43,355 bases of DNA from Phycisphaerae bacterium (GCA_030612705.1 JAUWNI010000022.1:1-43355); one strand, 5' to 3'. Positions 8,338-17,266 are shown, counted from the first letter of the stretch. Program-made: numbers and translations. The notes: generated by a model from the letters alone, not told the origin.

Positions 8338-9987
8338 ATGAGCGAACATTTTGAAAGCGAATCACCCGCCGCCAGGTACCGAGAGGAAACGGCCAGCGAA
8401 TACGGCCTCGAAAACCATGGTCTGATCAACCTCGGCCGCGTCTACTGGAACCTCTCGACGCCCGCGCTCTACGAGGAAGCCGTCTTCCGCAACGAAGGCC
8501 ACCTGGTTGACGGCGGCCCGCTGCTGGTCACGACCGGCAAGCACACTGCCCGCTCGGCCGCCGACAAGTTCGTCGTCCGCGAGCCGACCACCGAAAAGCA
8601 AATCTGGTGGGGTGACTACAACGTCCCGTGCAGCCCGAGCCAGTTCAACGGCCTGCGGACGCGTCAGGCGGCGTACTTGCAGGGCCGTGATCTGTTCGTT
8701 CAGGATTGCTACATGGGGGCCGATCCCGAATACCGCATGCCGCTCCGCGTTATCACCGAAACGGCCTGGGCGAGCTTCATCGCGCGCAACATGTTCATCA
8801 GGATCGAGAATCGGGACGAGCTTAAAAAGCACATACCTGAGTTCACCCTGATCGTCGCCACCGGCTTTCATTCCGATCCGAAAACAGACGGCGTGCGCTC
8901 CGACACCGCCATCATGCTCAACTTCGCAGAGCGGATGGCCATCGTGGCCTACGCGGCCTACGGCGGCGAGATCAAGAAGACCATGTTCACCGTGCAGAAC
9001 TTCCTTTTGCCGCTCAAGGACGTCTTTCCGATGCACTGCTCGGCGAACGTCGGCGCCGCCGACGACGCGGCGCTGTTCTTCGGGCTCTCCGGAACCGGCA
9101 AGACCTCACTCTCGGCCGATCCACGACGCCGGCTGATCGGCGACGATGAACACGGCTGGGGTGCTCACGGTATTTTCAATTTTGAGGGCGGCTGCTACGC
9201 CAAGGTAATCCGCCTCTCGGCCGAGAACGAGCCGCAAATCTGGGACGCCACCCGTCGCTTCGGCACCATCCTGGAGAACGTGATCTTCGATCCGATTTCG
9301 CGACAGTGCGATCTCGACGACGACGCGATTACCGAGAACACGCGGGCCTCGTACCCGCTCGACTTCATTCCCAACATCGTTCCCGAGGGCATGGTCAGGT
9401 CGCATCCGAAAAACGTGATCTTCCTGACCTGCGACGCCTCGGGCGTACTGCCGCCGATCTCGCGGCTAAGCCCCGATCAGGCGATGTACCACTTCATCAG
9501 CGGCTATACGTCCAAGGTCGGCGGTACCGAGCTGGGCGTCGGCAAGGCTCCCAAGGCAACATTCAGCACGTGCTTCGGCGCGCCGTTCATGGTGCACCAC
9601 CCGTTCGTGTACGCCAAGATGCTCAAGGAACGCATGGCCGCCCACAACGTCCAATGCTGGCTGCTAAACACCGGCTGGACCGGGGGCTCGTTCGGCGTCG
9701 GCCACCGCATCAGCATCGCCCACACCCGCGCGCTGCTCAACGCCGCCCTCGACGGCGTGCTCAACGACGTGCAATACCGCAAGGACAAGCTCTTCGGCTT
9801 CGACGTCCCGACAGGCTGTCCCGGCGTGCCGACCGAAATGCTCGACCCGGAAAACACCTGGGACGACAAGGACGAGTACTGGAAGAAATACAACGAGCTG
9901 GCAATCCGCTTCATGGAGAATTTCAAGCTCTTCCAAGAAGGCTGCGACCCCGAAGTCGCCGCCGCCGGCCCCAAACGCTTGTCGTAA
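8338..9987 (+). CDS. pckA: Phosphoenolpyruvate carboxykinase (ATP)
   Basis: 549 residues, matching the ATP-using PEP carboxykinase family, which converts oxaloacetate plus ATP to PEP, ADP and CO2 in gluconeogenesis (cytosol). Seen in order: the conserved N-terminal GLINLGRVYWNLSTPALYE, TGKHTARSAADKF, RNMFIRIE, the PCK signature region (LPLKDVFPMHCSANVG), the kinase P-loop GLSGTGKTSLSADP at about residue 251, the metal-binding GDDEHGW, and RASYPLDFIPN with SGYTSKVGGTE. All catalytic segments look intact. The ATG at 8338 follows an AT-rich leader (TTTTATTATAG at about 8284). The flanking palindromes suggest it is a single-gene transcript. Confidence 0.97.
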   Translation: MSEHFESESPAARYREETASEYGLENHGLINLGRVYWNLSTPALYEEAVFRNEGHLVDGGPLLVTTGKHTARSAADKFVVREPTTEKQIWWGDYNVPCSPSQFNGLRTRQAAYLQGRDLFVQDCYMGADPEYRMPLRVITETAWASFIARNMFIRIENRDELKKHIPEFTLIVATGFHSDPKTDGVRSDTAIMLNFAERMAIVAYAAYGGEIKKTMFTVQNFLLPLKDVFPMHCSANVGAADDAALFFGLSGTGKTSLSADPRRRLIGDDEHGWGAHGIFNFEGGCYAKVIRLSAENEPQIWDATRRFGTILENVIFDPISRQCDLDDDAITENTRASYPLDFIPNIVPEGMVRSHPKNVIFLTCDASGVLPPISRLSPDQAMYHFISGYTSKVGGTELGVGKAPKATFSTCFGAPFMVHHPFVYAKMLKERMAAHNVQCWLLNTGWTGGSFGVGHRISIAHTRALLNAALDGVLNDVQYRKDKLFGFDVPTGCPGVPTEMLDPENTWDDKDEYWKKYNELAIRFMENFKLFQEGCDPEVAAAGPKRLS

Positions 9988-9995
9988 CCTGTAAA

Positions 9996-10082
9996 TGTAG
10001 CGCCGAGCCTCCGAACGGGCCATACGTAGCGGCCCGCGCCCCCGCGCGGCCGACGTAGCGTCCGCCCCCCGCGGCGGACGTC
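9996..10082. repeat. Palindromic element, family A (three short units)
   Basis: Three consecutive GTAGCG units (about 9997, 10025, 10055), the last two followed by GC-rich arms (GGCCCGCGCCCCCGCGCGGCC; TCCGCCCCCCGCGGCGGA). It begins nine bases after the pckA stop and could act as a terminator or RNA end-stabiliser (inference). The rest of the gap up to 10269 shows no gene. Confidence 0.75.
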
Positions 10083-10269
10083 GAACACAACAACTGTCCC
10101 AGCGCGTGCGAATCACCGCCAATGCCGGCCAAGCCGTATTTGGCACCGGCGTCTCGTCGCTGATGATGGTGGCGCATCTGACCCCTGGAGACGCTCCAAC
10201 TCCGGTGCTTCCATATTAGGGACGATCGGCTACGATACTGGCGGTCCCGAACCACTTGGAGTTCCAGCC

Positions 10270-11259
10270 GTGATCCAATCGGTCGAAATCAAGAACCTGC
10301 GCGGCATCCGCGAGGGCAAGCTCGACAACCTGTCGCCGCTCACGATCTTCGTTGGGCCGAACGGTTGCGGCAAAAGTACCGTACTCGATGCATTGCACAT
10401 CGGGGCACATCCGGTTCCGCCAGAGGCGGTGGGACGGACCGTAGCGCGCCATAAGGGAGTGAACGAGGGAGCCCGCTGGCTTGCGTGGCGGGCCGATTCA
10501 TCCAGGCAGATCAGCGTAATTGTAAATACAGGTGATGACTATCGGCGCAGTTGTAACCTGAGCTTCCAGCAGAAAATCCCTGAGGAGGTTGCGAGGGTTC
10601 TTTGCCGAACGCACCTGCGCTATACGGGCTCCGATCCAAACACGCTCATCAGCTTTTACGCGGGGAATAGATACGATTACAAGCCAGGAGAATATGCCGA
10701 GATTATACCCGATGTACGTTTCGTGGAAACGTATGTGTGTGAGGGAGAACCGCTGCATCAGCTCTATGCTCGCACTGTCGAGCAGGGACGAAAGCGCCAA
10801 GCGGAGGCAATCCTGACGGACTTGTTGCCCGGGTTCAAGAACGTGGAAATATTGGTTGAGGGTGATACTCCGATTATCCATCTGGTCTATGAGGACTACA
10901 GTGTACCTGCCGCCTTGGGCGGTGATGGTATTCACACACTGCTCCGCCTAGTGCTGGAACTTGCCTCCCTTCCGCGCGGTTTAGTGTTGCTCGAAGAGCC
11001 CGAAGTGCATCAGCACCCGGCGAGTATCCGGCAGAGTGTTCGGGCGATCCTGTCGGCTGTTCGTAGGGAGATTCAGGTCGTGTTCACAACGCACAGCTTG
11101 GAACTCATCGACGTTCTACTCGCGGAAGCCAACGACGAAGATCTGCAACGTTTGAGTGTCTATCGTCTGAATCTTGAGAGGGGGAAGCTTCTATCGCACC
11201 GCTTACCCGGGCCCGACGTCGCCGTCGCGCGGCAACAGATTGAGGATGACCTGCGGTGA
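10270..11259 (+). CDS. AAA/OLD-type ATPase (ABC-like), first gene of an ATPase-TOPRIM pair
   Basis: 329 residues from a GTG at 10270 with GGAG eight bases upstream. It is an SMC/ABC-type ATPase of the AAA_21/OLD class. It opens with IKNLRGIREGKLDNL typical of this class, then Walker A GPNGCGKST (29-37), a signature-like LGGDGIHTLLRLVLEL, Walker B LVLLEEPEVHQHP (about 238-250) and an H-loop TTHS (about 273-276). There is no C-terminal TOPRIM domain; the next gene supplies one, starting within the stop codon (GTGA). This split layout recalls OLD-family defence modules such as PARIS (AriA/AriB), where the ATPase senses a trigger and the TOPRIM protein is the effector. The gene is visibly richer in A/T than pckA, which fits lateral transfer. 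A defence role is inferred. Confidence 0.85.
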   Translation: MIQSVEIKNLRGIREGKLDNLSPLTIFVGPNGCGKSTVLDALHIGAHPVPPEAVGRTVARHKGVNEGARWLAWRADSSRQISVIVNTGDDYRRSCNLSFQQKIPEEVARVLCRTHLRYTGSDPNTLISFYAGNRYDYKPGEYAEIIPDVRFVETYVCEGEPLHQLYARTVEQGRKRQAEAILTDLLPGFKNVEILVEGDTPIIHLVYEDYSVPAALGGDGIHTLLRLVLELASLPRGLVLLEEPEVHQHPASIRQSVRAILSAVRREIQVVFTTHSLELIDVLLAEANDEDLQRLSVYRLNLERGKLLSHRLPGPDVAVARQQIEDDLR

Positions 11260-12002
11260 GCGAATCGGTCATCCTATGCGAGGGCTTTTACGACCGGGCC
11301 TTCTGGGCGGGGTGGCTTGAATACCTCGGCTGTCCAAAACCGAAGAATTTGGGCAATGTATTTGACCCCGTTGGTCGCCAGGTTAAGGGAGGGCATTTCG
11401 GATACAGCGCGAAAAGCGGTCGTTTCGTTCGAATCGTCCCATGTCAGGGCAAGCCAAAAATATTCCCCGAGGCACGTCGGCGGATAGAGGGGCGTCACAT
11501 CGCACCGAAGTTATCTCACTTGGTTATCTGCGTCGATCTGGACACCAGCGCGAACAAACCGAGCGCCGCTACAGGATTACGCGTGGAGGATGTAAGACGG
11601 GTAATCCGTGAAATAGAGCCCCATGCTCGCGACAACGACGACGGTGACATCGAACTCGATGCCGGAGCGATGGTGGTCTCACTTGTCCGGTGGGAAACAG
11701 AGGAAACGCACGCGGAGGGTATTCCTGCCTTACAGAGCCTCGAACGACTTGTGTGTGCTGCTCTGGTGGCCGCCTATCCTGATCGGGGTCCCGCCGTGCA
11801 AGATTGGCTCGACGGGCGTCCAGAAGCCCCCGACTCGATCCCAAAGGAATTCGCGTGGTCCCACATGGCCGGCTGGTACGCCGATCTCGGGTGCGACGCT
11901 TTCTATCGCACAGTGTGGGAGGACGCGAACGTCGCTCAGGAATTGGAATCACGACTTAGATCTTCCGGCGCGTGGCGGATTGCTGAAGCCCTTTTGGGAT
12001 AG
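11256..12002 (+). CDS. TOPRIM-like protein (DUF3226/OLD-TOPRIM type), partner of the upstream ATPase
   Basis: 248 residues starting at GTG 11256, overlapping the ATPase stop by four bases, so translation is probably coupled. The N-terminus [13 protein letters not shown] carries the TOPRIM glutamate (Glu9) and [11 protein letters not shown] the DxD pair (about 94 and 96). A downstream region ([25 protein letters not shown]) with clustered acidic residues resembles the third part of DUF3226-like TOPRIM folds. Such proteins cut DNA or RNA or bind metal-dependent nucleotides; in split OLD systems they are the nuclease effector. The family call rests on motif reading and is not firm: DUF4276 or DUF4435 are alternatives. 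The next gene, an exported isomerase, starts 62 bases later with its own ribosome site and looks unrelated. Confidence 0.7.
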   Translation: MSESVILCEGFYDRAFWAGWLEYLGCPKPKNLGNVFDPVGRQVKGGHFGYSAKSGRFVRIVPCQGKPKIFPEARRRIEGRHIAPKLSHLVICVDLDTSANKPSAATGLRVEDVRRVIREIEPHARDNDDGDIELDAGAMVVSLVRWETEETHAEGIPALQSLERLVCAALVAAYPDRGPAVQDWLDGRPEAPDSIPKEFAWSHMAGWYADLGCDAFYRTVWEDANVAQELESRLRSSGAWRIAEALLG

Positions 12003-12064
12003 CTGTGGTCCAAGTTCACGCTGTCCGCTTTCTCACCGTGCCGCAACACAGGAGGCAAAGCGAC

Positions 12065-13045
12065 ATGAGCCAGCCAACTGAACGCCGTTATGAGAATGTC
12101 ACTGAAACCCGCGTTGGCCGGCGCGCGGCGTTGAAGGTCGCGGCGGCGGCGATTGCCGGAGTGGCGTTTGATCCCTTAGCTGACGTAGCATGGTGTGAAA
12201 TGGATGACAAACCCTTGTTCAATATATCGCTCGCACAGTGGTCGCTGCACCGCACGATCTTCGCCGGCAAGCTCGACAACCTCGATTTCGCCGCCACCGC
12301 CAAGAACAACTACGGCATCGACGCCGTCGAGTACGTCAACCAGTTCTTCAAGGACAAGGCCAAGGACGCGGCGTATCTCAAAGACATGAAGAAGCGCGCC
12401 GCGGACGCCGGCGTGCGCAGCCTGCTGATTATGATCGACGGCGAAGGCGCAATCGGCGATCCCGACGAGGCCAAGCGCAAGCAGGCCGTCGAGAACCACT
12501 ACAAATGGGTCGAAGCCGCCAAAGCCCTCGGCTGCCACTCGATCCGCGTCAACGCCGCCAGCTCCGGCAGCTACGACGAGCAGATCAAGCTCGCCGCCGA
12601 CGGCCTCCGCCGCCTGACCGAGTTCGGGGCGAAGCACGATCTGAACGTCATCGTCGAAAACCACGGCGGCCTGTCGTCCAACGGCGCCTGGCTCGCCGCC
12701 GTCATGAAGAAGGTGAACCACCCGCGCTGCGGCACGCTGCCCGACTTCGGCAACTTCTGCCTGGACTGGAGTCGGCGCGACCAACCCGACGCCTGGTACA
12801 ACCGCTACCAGGGCGTCAAGGAGATGATGCCCTTCGCCAGGGCGGTCAGCGCGAAGTCACACGCGTTCGACGCCGACGGCAACGAGACCAAGACCGACTA
12901 TCGCCGCGTGATCAAAATCGTCCTCGACGCCGGCTACCGCGGCTACATCGGCATCGAATACGAAGGCGGCACCCTGAGCGAGCCGGAAGGCATCCGCGCA
13001 ACCAAGCGCCTGCTCGAACGCGTCCGCAGCGAGCTGTCCTCATAG
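12065..13045 (+). CDS. Tat-exported sugar phosphate isomerase/epimerase-like TIM-barrel protein
   Basis: 326 residues; ATG 12065 has AGGAGG nine bases upstream. The N-terminus has a twin-arginine signal ([20 protein letters not shown]). The rest is an AP-endonuclease-2/xylose-isomerase-like barrel: an [13 protein letters not shown] opening strand, [44 protein letters not shown] and GYIGIEYEG, carrying the acidic and histidine metal ligands expected at the strand ends. Planctomycetes hold many such exported isomerase-like proteins of unknown sugar substrate, often linked to carbohydrate breakdown. No neighbouring gene narrows the substrate. Confidence 0.88.
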   Translation: MSQPTERRYENVTETRVGRRAALKVAAAAIAGVAFDPLADVAWCEMDDKPLFNISLAQWSLHRTIFAGKLDNLDFAATAKNNYGIDAVEYVNQFFKDKAKDAAYLKDMKKRAADAGVRSLLIMIDGEGAIGDPDEAKRKQAVENHYKWVEAAKALGCHSIRVNAASSGSYDEQIKLAADGLRRLTEFGAKHDLNVIVENHGGLSSNGAWLAAVMKKVNHPRCGTLPDFGNFCLDWSRRDQPDAWYNRYQGVKEMMPFARAVSAKSHAFDADGNETKTDYRRVIKIVLDAGYRGYIGIEYEGGTLSEPEGIRATKRLLERVRSELSS

Positions 13046-13170
13046 AACTGGGTGGCACGGTCAGGCTCCGCCTGGCCGTGATTCGGTTCGGCGAAATACT
13101 CGAAGCTTGCACTCGCCGTTTAATGCAGCGCCCCGCGCGACCGAGTGTAGCGGCCGGCGCCTCGCCGGCC

Positions 13171-13246
13171 GAACCCGAAGCGCAAGCGAGGGCCTTGTTT
13201 TCACAGCACCGTCCCGGCCAAGGCCCTCGCTTGCGCTTCGGGCTCT
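13171..13246. repeat. Family B palindrome (GAAGCGCAAGCGAGGGCCTT)
   Basis: Left arm CCCGAAGCGCAAGCGAGGGC and right arm AAGGCCCTCGCTTGCGCTTCGGG are near-perfect inverse copies around a ~30-base loop. A related single arm occurs at about 31359-31386. Read as protein in one frame it gives the recurrent string RSASEGL, which explains spurious ORF extensions here and at 31350-31410. Confidence 0.85.
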
Positions 13247-13274
13247 GATTGCGAGGCGCATTCCATGCACCAGG

Positions 13275-13348
13275 TGTAGCGTCCGGCCCCCGTGCCGGAC
13301 GTCGATGCGGCGTTGTCGGCAACGGCCGACCGGGGCGTCGTCCGCTAT
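13275..13348. repeat. Palindromic element, family A
   Basis: TGTAGCGTCCGGCCCCCGTG with its mirrored arm GCCGGACG, then a second arm pair ending CGTCCGCTATA. Same design as the 8131 and 14169 copies but without the outer CAGTCCGCC arms. Confidence 0.75.
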
Positions 13349-13527
13349 AAGTGAACTGAAACGGCCGTAGAAGACTCGAACGCGTGCGCGGTTTCGGCAA
13401 AAAGTTAGCCGACGCGTTTTTCTTCGAGAGAATAATCTTCCTTTCCTTGGTCGGTTCGGCTATTATTTCCGAGAAGCGGAAGCTGTTCGGTTTGCCGATT
13501 TGCATATCCAAGAGGAGGAAAAGAATC

Positions 13528-14151
13528 ATGTCTACCCGCCTAAGTATCGTACTCGCTGTGAGCGTTCTGGCATTTGGCTTCGGATCAGCCACGGCTCAGG
13601 CTGCGTTTGTTACCTTCAATTTCACCGGTACGGTAAACGATTTTGAAGCGACTAATTTTACATTTCAGAGCTTGATTTACCCAGGCGACTCCTTTTACGG
13701 ATCCTATACTTTTGAGGCTCCTCAAACTCCAGAGGATGGGGATTACGTGCTGAGCGACCTTACCATGACGATCGGCTTGAATACATTCAGCTTCTACTCG
13801 GACATTGCGGAACAGATCCTGGTGACCAATAGTGACCCTGACGAAGGTACGGATTACTATCAAGTCCTCGGTGGTATGACATTTGACTCCAAGAGCCTCC
13901 TTTTTGATATGATGATGGTGGACCCTAGCGGATCAGCCTTGACCGACAACTCGTTGCCGGTGGAACCTCCCGACCTTTCGTTCTTTAATTCCACGATATT
14001 GATGATCGACTATGTCGGCTCTGGAGAGGGTGTGCGCTTCGACTTGGATGGAACGATCGACTCGTTAACAGTCATCCCTTCACCAACATCCACGCTGCTT
14101 GGGCTGATCGGTTTGTTGGCGGTCTTCTCCTTGCGACGCCAGTTTGGCTAG
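13528..14151 (+). CDS. PEP-CTERM-like exported protein
   Basis: 207 residues from ATG 13528, preceded by AGAGGAGG at a good distance; the longer frame from 13384 is not needed. A signal peptide (MSTRLSIVLAVSVLAFGFGSATAQA) precedes a beta-rich, acidic mature part (FVTFNFTGTVNDF, GSYTFEAPQTPEDGDYVLSD) similar to secreted proteins found in biofilm-matrix PEP-CTERM sets. The C-terminus is a sorting-like tail: VIPSPTSTLLGLIGLL, a hydrophobic helix, then SLRRQFG. The usual Pro-Glu-Pro is Pro-Ser-Pro here. It would be handled by an exosortase-like protein, not present in this window. The gene is clearly lower in GC than its neighbours, as is common for such surface proteins. Confidence 0.8.
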   Translation: MSTRLSIVLAVSVLAFGFGSATAQAAFVTFNFTGTVNDFEATNFTFQSLIYPGDSFYGSYTFEAPQTPEDGDYVLSDLTMTIGLNTFSFYSDIAEQILVTNSDPDEGTDYYQVLGGMTFDSKSLLFDMMMVDPSGSALTDNSLPVEPPDLSFFNSTILMIDYVGSGEGVRFDLDGTIDSLTVIPSPTSTLLGLIGLLAVFSLRRQFG

Positions 14152-14168
14152 AGCATTTCCAATGAATA

Positions 14169-14387
14169 CGTAGCGTCCGGCGCCCGTGCCGGACGTAGGA
14201 TCATCGAGACGCCTACGGCCGACAGGGGCGTCGGCCGCTACAATATTGGGGCACCGGTCGGTACATCATATATGTGGCACAACCGCCCTGGCTGTGACGG
14301 ATTCGGCTGGTGCGGGGCTTGGCCGGTACGCCACGGCGGGCGAGGTGCCCGCCGCTACATTGGCCGCGCGGGGCGCGGGCCGCTACC
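14169..14387. repeat. Family A palindromes between two convergent genes
   Basis: One element at 14169-14242 (TAGCGTCCGGCGCCCGTGCC ... GTCGGCCGCTAC) and a second set at about 14330-14387 (GGCGGGCGAGGTGCCCGCC, then CCGCGCGGGGCGCGGGCCGC). They fill the gap between the PEP-CTERM-like gene and the convergent radical SAM gene and probably act as a two-way terminator (inference). Confidence 0.7.
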
Positions 14388-15738
14388 GGCGCTTTTGGAA
14401 GAACTGACCCAGTGAGTTGCGCGAGGCTTGCGACCAGCGGCGCCACCAGGGGTCGGCCAGCGTGGTGGGGAACTCCTTGCGGACGCGTTTGAGGAACGCC
14501 GCGACGGCGGCGGGGCGGCAGGCGGGCATGTCGATGCCGCACTTGTCCTGGTGATACTGGTCCTCGCCGCGCGAGTGCTGCCAGCCGTTTTCCCGACATG
14601 TTTCCGTCGCGCCGGTGCCGGGCCAGGGGTAATACGGGCGGGCGCTGAGCGTGTCGGGATTGATGCGTCGCAGCAGGGCGCGCGTGTCTTCGAGCGAGAC
14701 TTCACCGTCGTAGGGGGCGCCGAGGTAGACGATGGCGCGGGTCTTGATCTCCGCCGCGCGAAGCAGGGCGAACGTCGATCGGATTTGTTCCTCGTCTAGA
14801 TTCATGGTGAAGATTTCGTTGCGGATGAAGTTGCTGCCGCTGATGACCTCTATGTCGGCCAGTTTGCAACCCGCCCGGGCTAGTTCCTGGACGATTGGCT
14901 CCGTAACGGCGTTGGCGCGCAGGTGGCAGCGAAAGGGCAGTCCGCAGCGCGAGCCGTAGAGCGTGAGGAACTCTTCGAGCCAGTCTGGGTCGAGCGCGAA
15001 GGTGTGATCCAGAAAACGGATGATCCGCACGTCGGGATACCTCTCGCGCAGCAACTCGATCTCCTCGATCACATTCTCCGGCGAGCGCCGCCGCACCCAC
15101 GTGCCGCGCTCGGCGTACATCTTGGCGATCGTCGGGTTGACACAGTAAGCGCACTTCTGCGGACAGCCGCGGCCGACGGCGATCTCGATCTCGCCGGTGC
15201 CGGCCACGTACTCGGCGTAGCCGAACAGCTCGCGCTCGGCGAAGGGCAGCGAATCGAGGTCCTCGACCAGGCTGGGGAGCTCCGGCCGGGCGAGCCCTTG
15301 CTCGTCGCGCAGCCAGACGCCTTGCACGACCTGGCTGATCGCGGGGTCTTTCATGCGTTCGAAGTAGGTGACGAGCGAGGCGTCGGGCTCGCCGATCGCG
15401 GCCGCGTGCACACCGGGCAGGCTCAGGGCATCGGCCGGATCGAGCGTGGCGTGCTCGCCACCCACGACGATCGGCAGAAACTCGTGTTCCTGGATGTGCT
15501 GGACCGTACGCCGGGCCGCCGTCACGCACACGGACGAGACGTCGGTGTAGACCAATTGCGGCAGCGCCCGGGCGAGCGCCGCCTTGACCGCCGCCACGTC
15601 GAACCGGGCCAGCCCCAGCAGCGAGAGGTCGTGATCGCGATCCTTGAGCAGCGTGAGCAGCGTTGCCAGCTTGGGCTCGAAGCGCGGCACGGGCCGGCCG
15701 CGGACGTCAGGCACGAATTGCAGGATCAGAATCCGCAC
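14383..15738 (-). CDS. Cobalamin-binding radical SAM protein (B12-rSAM)
   Basis: 451 residues from GTG 15738 (GGAG upstream, no overlap with the previous gene); an alternative GTG at 15798 would add 20 residues and overlap it. The N-terminal part (VRILILQFVPDVRG, LLGLARFDVAAVKAAL, PIVVGGEHATLDPADAL) is a B12-binding-like fold. The radical SAM core follows, with the cluster motif GCPQKCAYCVNPT and later strands (RIIRFLDHTFALDP, CHLRANAVTEPIV, IEVISGSNFIRNEIF). Such enzymes typically methylate or rearrange unreactive carbons in lipids, cofactors or natural products; the substrate is not evident. It is last of a four-gene minus-strand set with membrane proteins, which hints at a membrane-linked substrate (weak inference). 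Confidence 0.85.
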   Translation of the reverse strand: MRILILQFVPDVRGRPVPRFEPKLATLLTLLKDRDHDLSLLGLARFDVAAVKAALARALPQLVYTDVSSVCVTAARRTVQHIQEHEFLPIVVGGEHATLDPADALSLPGVHAAAIGEPDASLVTYFERMKDPAISQVVQGVWLRDEQGLARPELPSLVEDLDSLPFAERELFGYAEYVAGTGEIEIAVGRGCPQKCAYCVNPTIAKMYAERGTWVRRRSPENVIEEIELLRERYPDVRIIRFLDHTFALDPDWLEEFLTLYGSRCGLPFRCHLRANAVTEPIVQELARAGCKLADIEVISGSNFIRNEIFTMNLDEEQIRSTFALLRAAEIKTRAIVYLGAPYDGEVSLEDTRALLRRINPDTLSARPYYPWPGTGATETCRENGWQHSRGEDQYHQDKCGIDMPACRPAAVAAFLKRVRKEFPTTLADPWWRRWSQASRNSLGQFFQKRR

Positions 15739-15755
15739 AGACCGATGCAGCTCCG

Positions 15756-15989
15756 TTACATGGGCGTCTTGAATCCCATCGCGCGGGTGATACACCACCC
15801 AACCAGGGCTTCGAATATCTGAAACGCGCCGAACGCCGCCGCCACGATCCCAACCGTCCAGCGCAATCCCGCATTGCCAATGTCGATCCAGCGCATCAAG
15901 ATGATCGCGGCGATGAGCAGGAACAGCACCCCGGACAAGCCGCGGGCCCAGCGTCCCGCCCGATCGATGTTGCAGGTCAGCTTCGGCAT
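15756..15989 (-). CDS. DUF2892/YgaP-like small membrane protein
   Basis: 77 residues, MPKLTCNIDRAGRWARGLSG start and two hydrophobic helices (SGVLFLLIAAIILMRW; TVGIVAAAFGAFQIFEALVGW). The N-terminal CNIDR..R motif and length match the DUF2892 family of inner-membrane proteins, whose function is unknown, although fusions to rhodanese domains exist. It starts four bases after the previous gene's stop and ends 17 bases before the radical SAM start, so it sits inside the same transcript. Confidence 0.85.
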   Translation of the reverse strand: MPKLTCNIDRAGRWARGLSGVLFLLIAAIILMRWIDIGNAGLRWTVGIVAAAFGAFQIFEALVGWCITRAMGFKTPM

Positions 15990-15993
15990 GGCG

Positions 15994-16194
15994 TCAGTCG
16001 AGCAGCACGGGATCCCAGAACGACATCGCGAACGAGGGCGGGAAGCGACTGCCGTCGGCCGGAATCAGGGGGATGTGTACGGCCAGTTCCGGGTGCTGGA
16101 GGCATTCGGTCAGATACGCCGACGTTTCCGCGACCACGCGGGCACACAACTCCTCGTACATTTCCTTGCGCCGTCTTCGCAGGTGGAGGTCCAT
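15994..16194 (-). CDS. Small hypothetical protein
   Basis: 66 residues, N-terminal half basic and helical (MDLHLRRRRKEMYEELCARV), C-terminal half neutral with several prolines and FAMSFWDPVLLD. No signal peptide or membrane helix. Not recognised. It starts 15 bases after the membrane-protein gene ends and is four bases from the DUF2892 gene, so position alone supports a real gene in the operon. Confidence 0.6.
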   Translation of the reverse strand: MDLHLRRRRKEMYEELCARVVAETSAYLTECLQHPELAVHIPLIPADGSRFPPSFAMSFWDPVLLD

Positions 16195-16209
16195 CGGCGA
16201 TTCTCGTCA

Positions 16210-17082
16210 TCAGTCCCGGTCTTCCTCTGATGATAGCCGATTTGCCGTCCGGAGCGTTAGCAGAATTGCCACCAGACCGACGCCCACCATCTCGATCGGC
16301 AGCGGACGGACCAAGCCCCAGGCGGGAATCACATTGATATTCGCGTAAGCCGTGCCCAAGCCGGGCTTTGACGCCGCCAGCAGCACGCCGATGATTCCGA
16401 CGATCAACGGGCCGGGGATGTACCAGATGAAGCCGCGTACGCCGGTCACGCGGCGGGCAATCATCACCGCGAGGATAAACGCCACCGCGACGGCGAAAAA
16501 GACCTGTCCGCGGTAGGTATGTCCGATCCGCGGTCCGGTCAGGATCAGCATCAGGATTGTCGCCACCGCGGACGTCACGATCAAGGCGGTGATCCCGTCG
16601 CGGAGGTTGAAGGATTTTTTGCCTGTCGAGCGGCCGCGCCGACCGGTCAACGCGAAGACCGCCGCCATCACCACCGCCCAATACACGTATTCAGCCAACA
16701 GGGGCGCATAAGCAGCCCCGCTCGGCGGACCGGCGGTCGTGTTCTTCATCTTCAGCCACTCGTCCATCGTTCCGCCGTGAAACGCCCACAGCGCCAGCGC
16801 GAACCCGACCACGAGCAGTCCCTGTCCGCCTTCCCGCCGGCCGCACAGCCACGTTCCGATCAGCGCCCCGACGATCAGCAGAACCAGGACAGCCACCGCC
16901 GCCACGATCCCGCCGTCGCCGATGAGCACACCCACGGGCCGATCCAGCCCGCGCGACAGCACGGTCGTGTCGACCACAAAGTGCAGCCCGGCCCACAGCA
17001 GCGCGACGGAAGCCGTCAAACACAGCTTTCCAGGCCACGCCGATTGTGTCCGCACGGTTTCAGAGCTATCGATCGCGTTCAC
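16210..17082 (-). CDS. Polytopic membrane protein of unknown function
   Basis: 290 residues, start GTG 17082 (MNAIDSSETV) without a clear ribosome site. I count seven to eight hydrophobic helices, for example LCLTASVALLWAGLHFVV, IVAAVAVLVLLIVGALIGTW, YVYWAVVMAAVFALTG, ALIVTSAVATILMLILTG, VFFAVAVAFILAVMI and IEMVGVGLVAILLTL. Loops hold GRREGGQG and KMKNTTAGPPS. No transporter or enzyme motif is visible. It leads the minus-strand set that ends in the B12/radical SAM protein. Confidence 0.75.
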   Translation of the reverse strand: MNAIDSSETVRTQSAWPGKLCLTASVALLWAGLHFVVDTTVLSRGLDRPVGVLIGDGGIVAAVAVLVLLIVGALIGTWLCGRREGGQGLLVVGFALALWAFHGGTMDEWLKMKNTTAGPPSGAAYAPLLAEYVYWAVVMAAVFALTGRRGRSTGKKSFNLRDGITALIVTSAVATILMLILTGPRIGHTYRGQVFFAVAVAFILAVMIARRVTGVRGFIWYIPGPLIVGIIGVLLAASKPGLGTAYANINVIPAWGLVRPLPIEMVGVGLVAILLTLRTANRLSSEEDRD

Positions 17083-17266
17083 GCCGATAGGCTATCCGAA
17101 CGTAGCGGAGGGGGTCAACCGAATACTCGCCCGTATCGTATGGGTAAGCGTCAGGAAAGTGCGTAACGTGGGTAGCGAGGAGAGTGCGTAACGCCTGAAT
17201 GTCATTCCGACCGCGTCCGCCCGCCTGGAGCGGACGCGCGGAGGAATCCGGCCCAAACCCGAGATC

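Larger units (their letters stand above)
13046..13527. other. Repeat-filled intergenic region
   Basis: A 482-base gap. It starts with a GGGTGGCACGGTCAGG...CCTGGCCGTG hairpin at 13050-13080, then partial family A (13146-13170), the family B palindrome (13171-13246), a second family A element (13275-13348), and from about 13400 an AT-rich stretch (TATTAT at 13461) that is probably the promoter region of the PEP-CTERM-like gene. I see no gene in it. Confidence 0.6.

Noticed and set aside
9996-10082. CRISPR-like repeated GTAGCG units
   Set aside because: Units are palindromic GC-rich hairpins of irregular spacing found all over the window.
12238-13248. Long plus-strand Arg-rich frame
   Set aside because: Out-of-frame reading of the sugar isomerase gene, running into repeats.
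14923-15822. Plus-strand 299-codon frame
   Set aside because: Antisense to the radical SAM gene, which has intact motifs.
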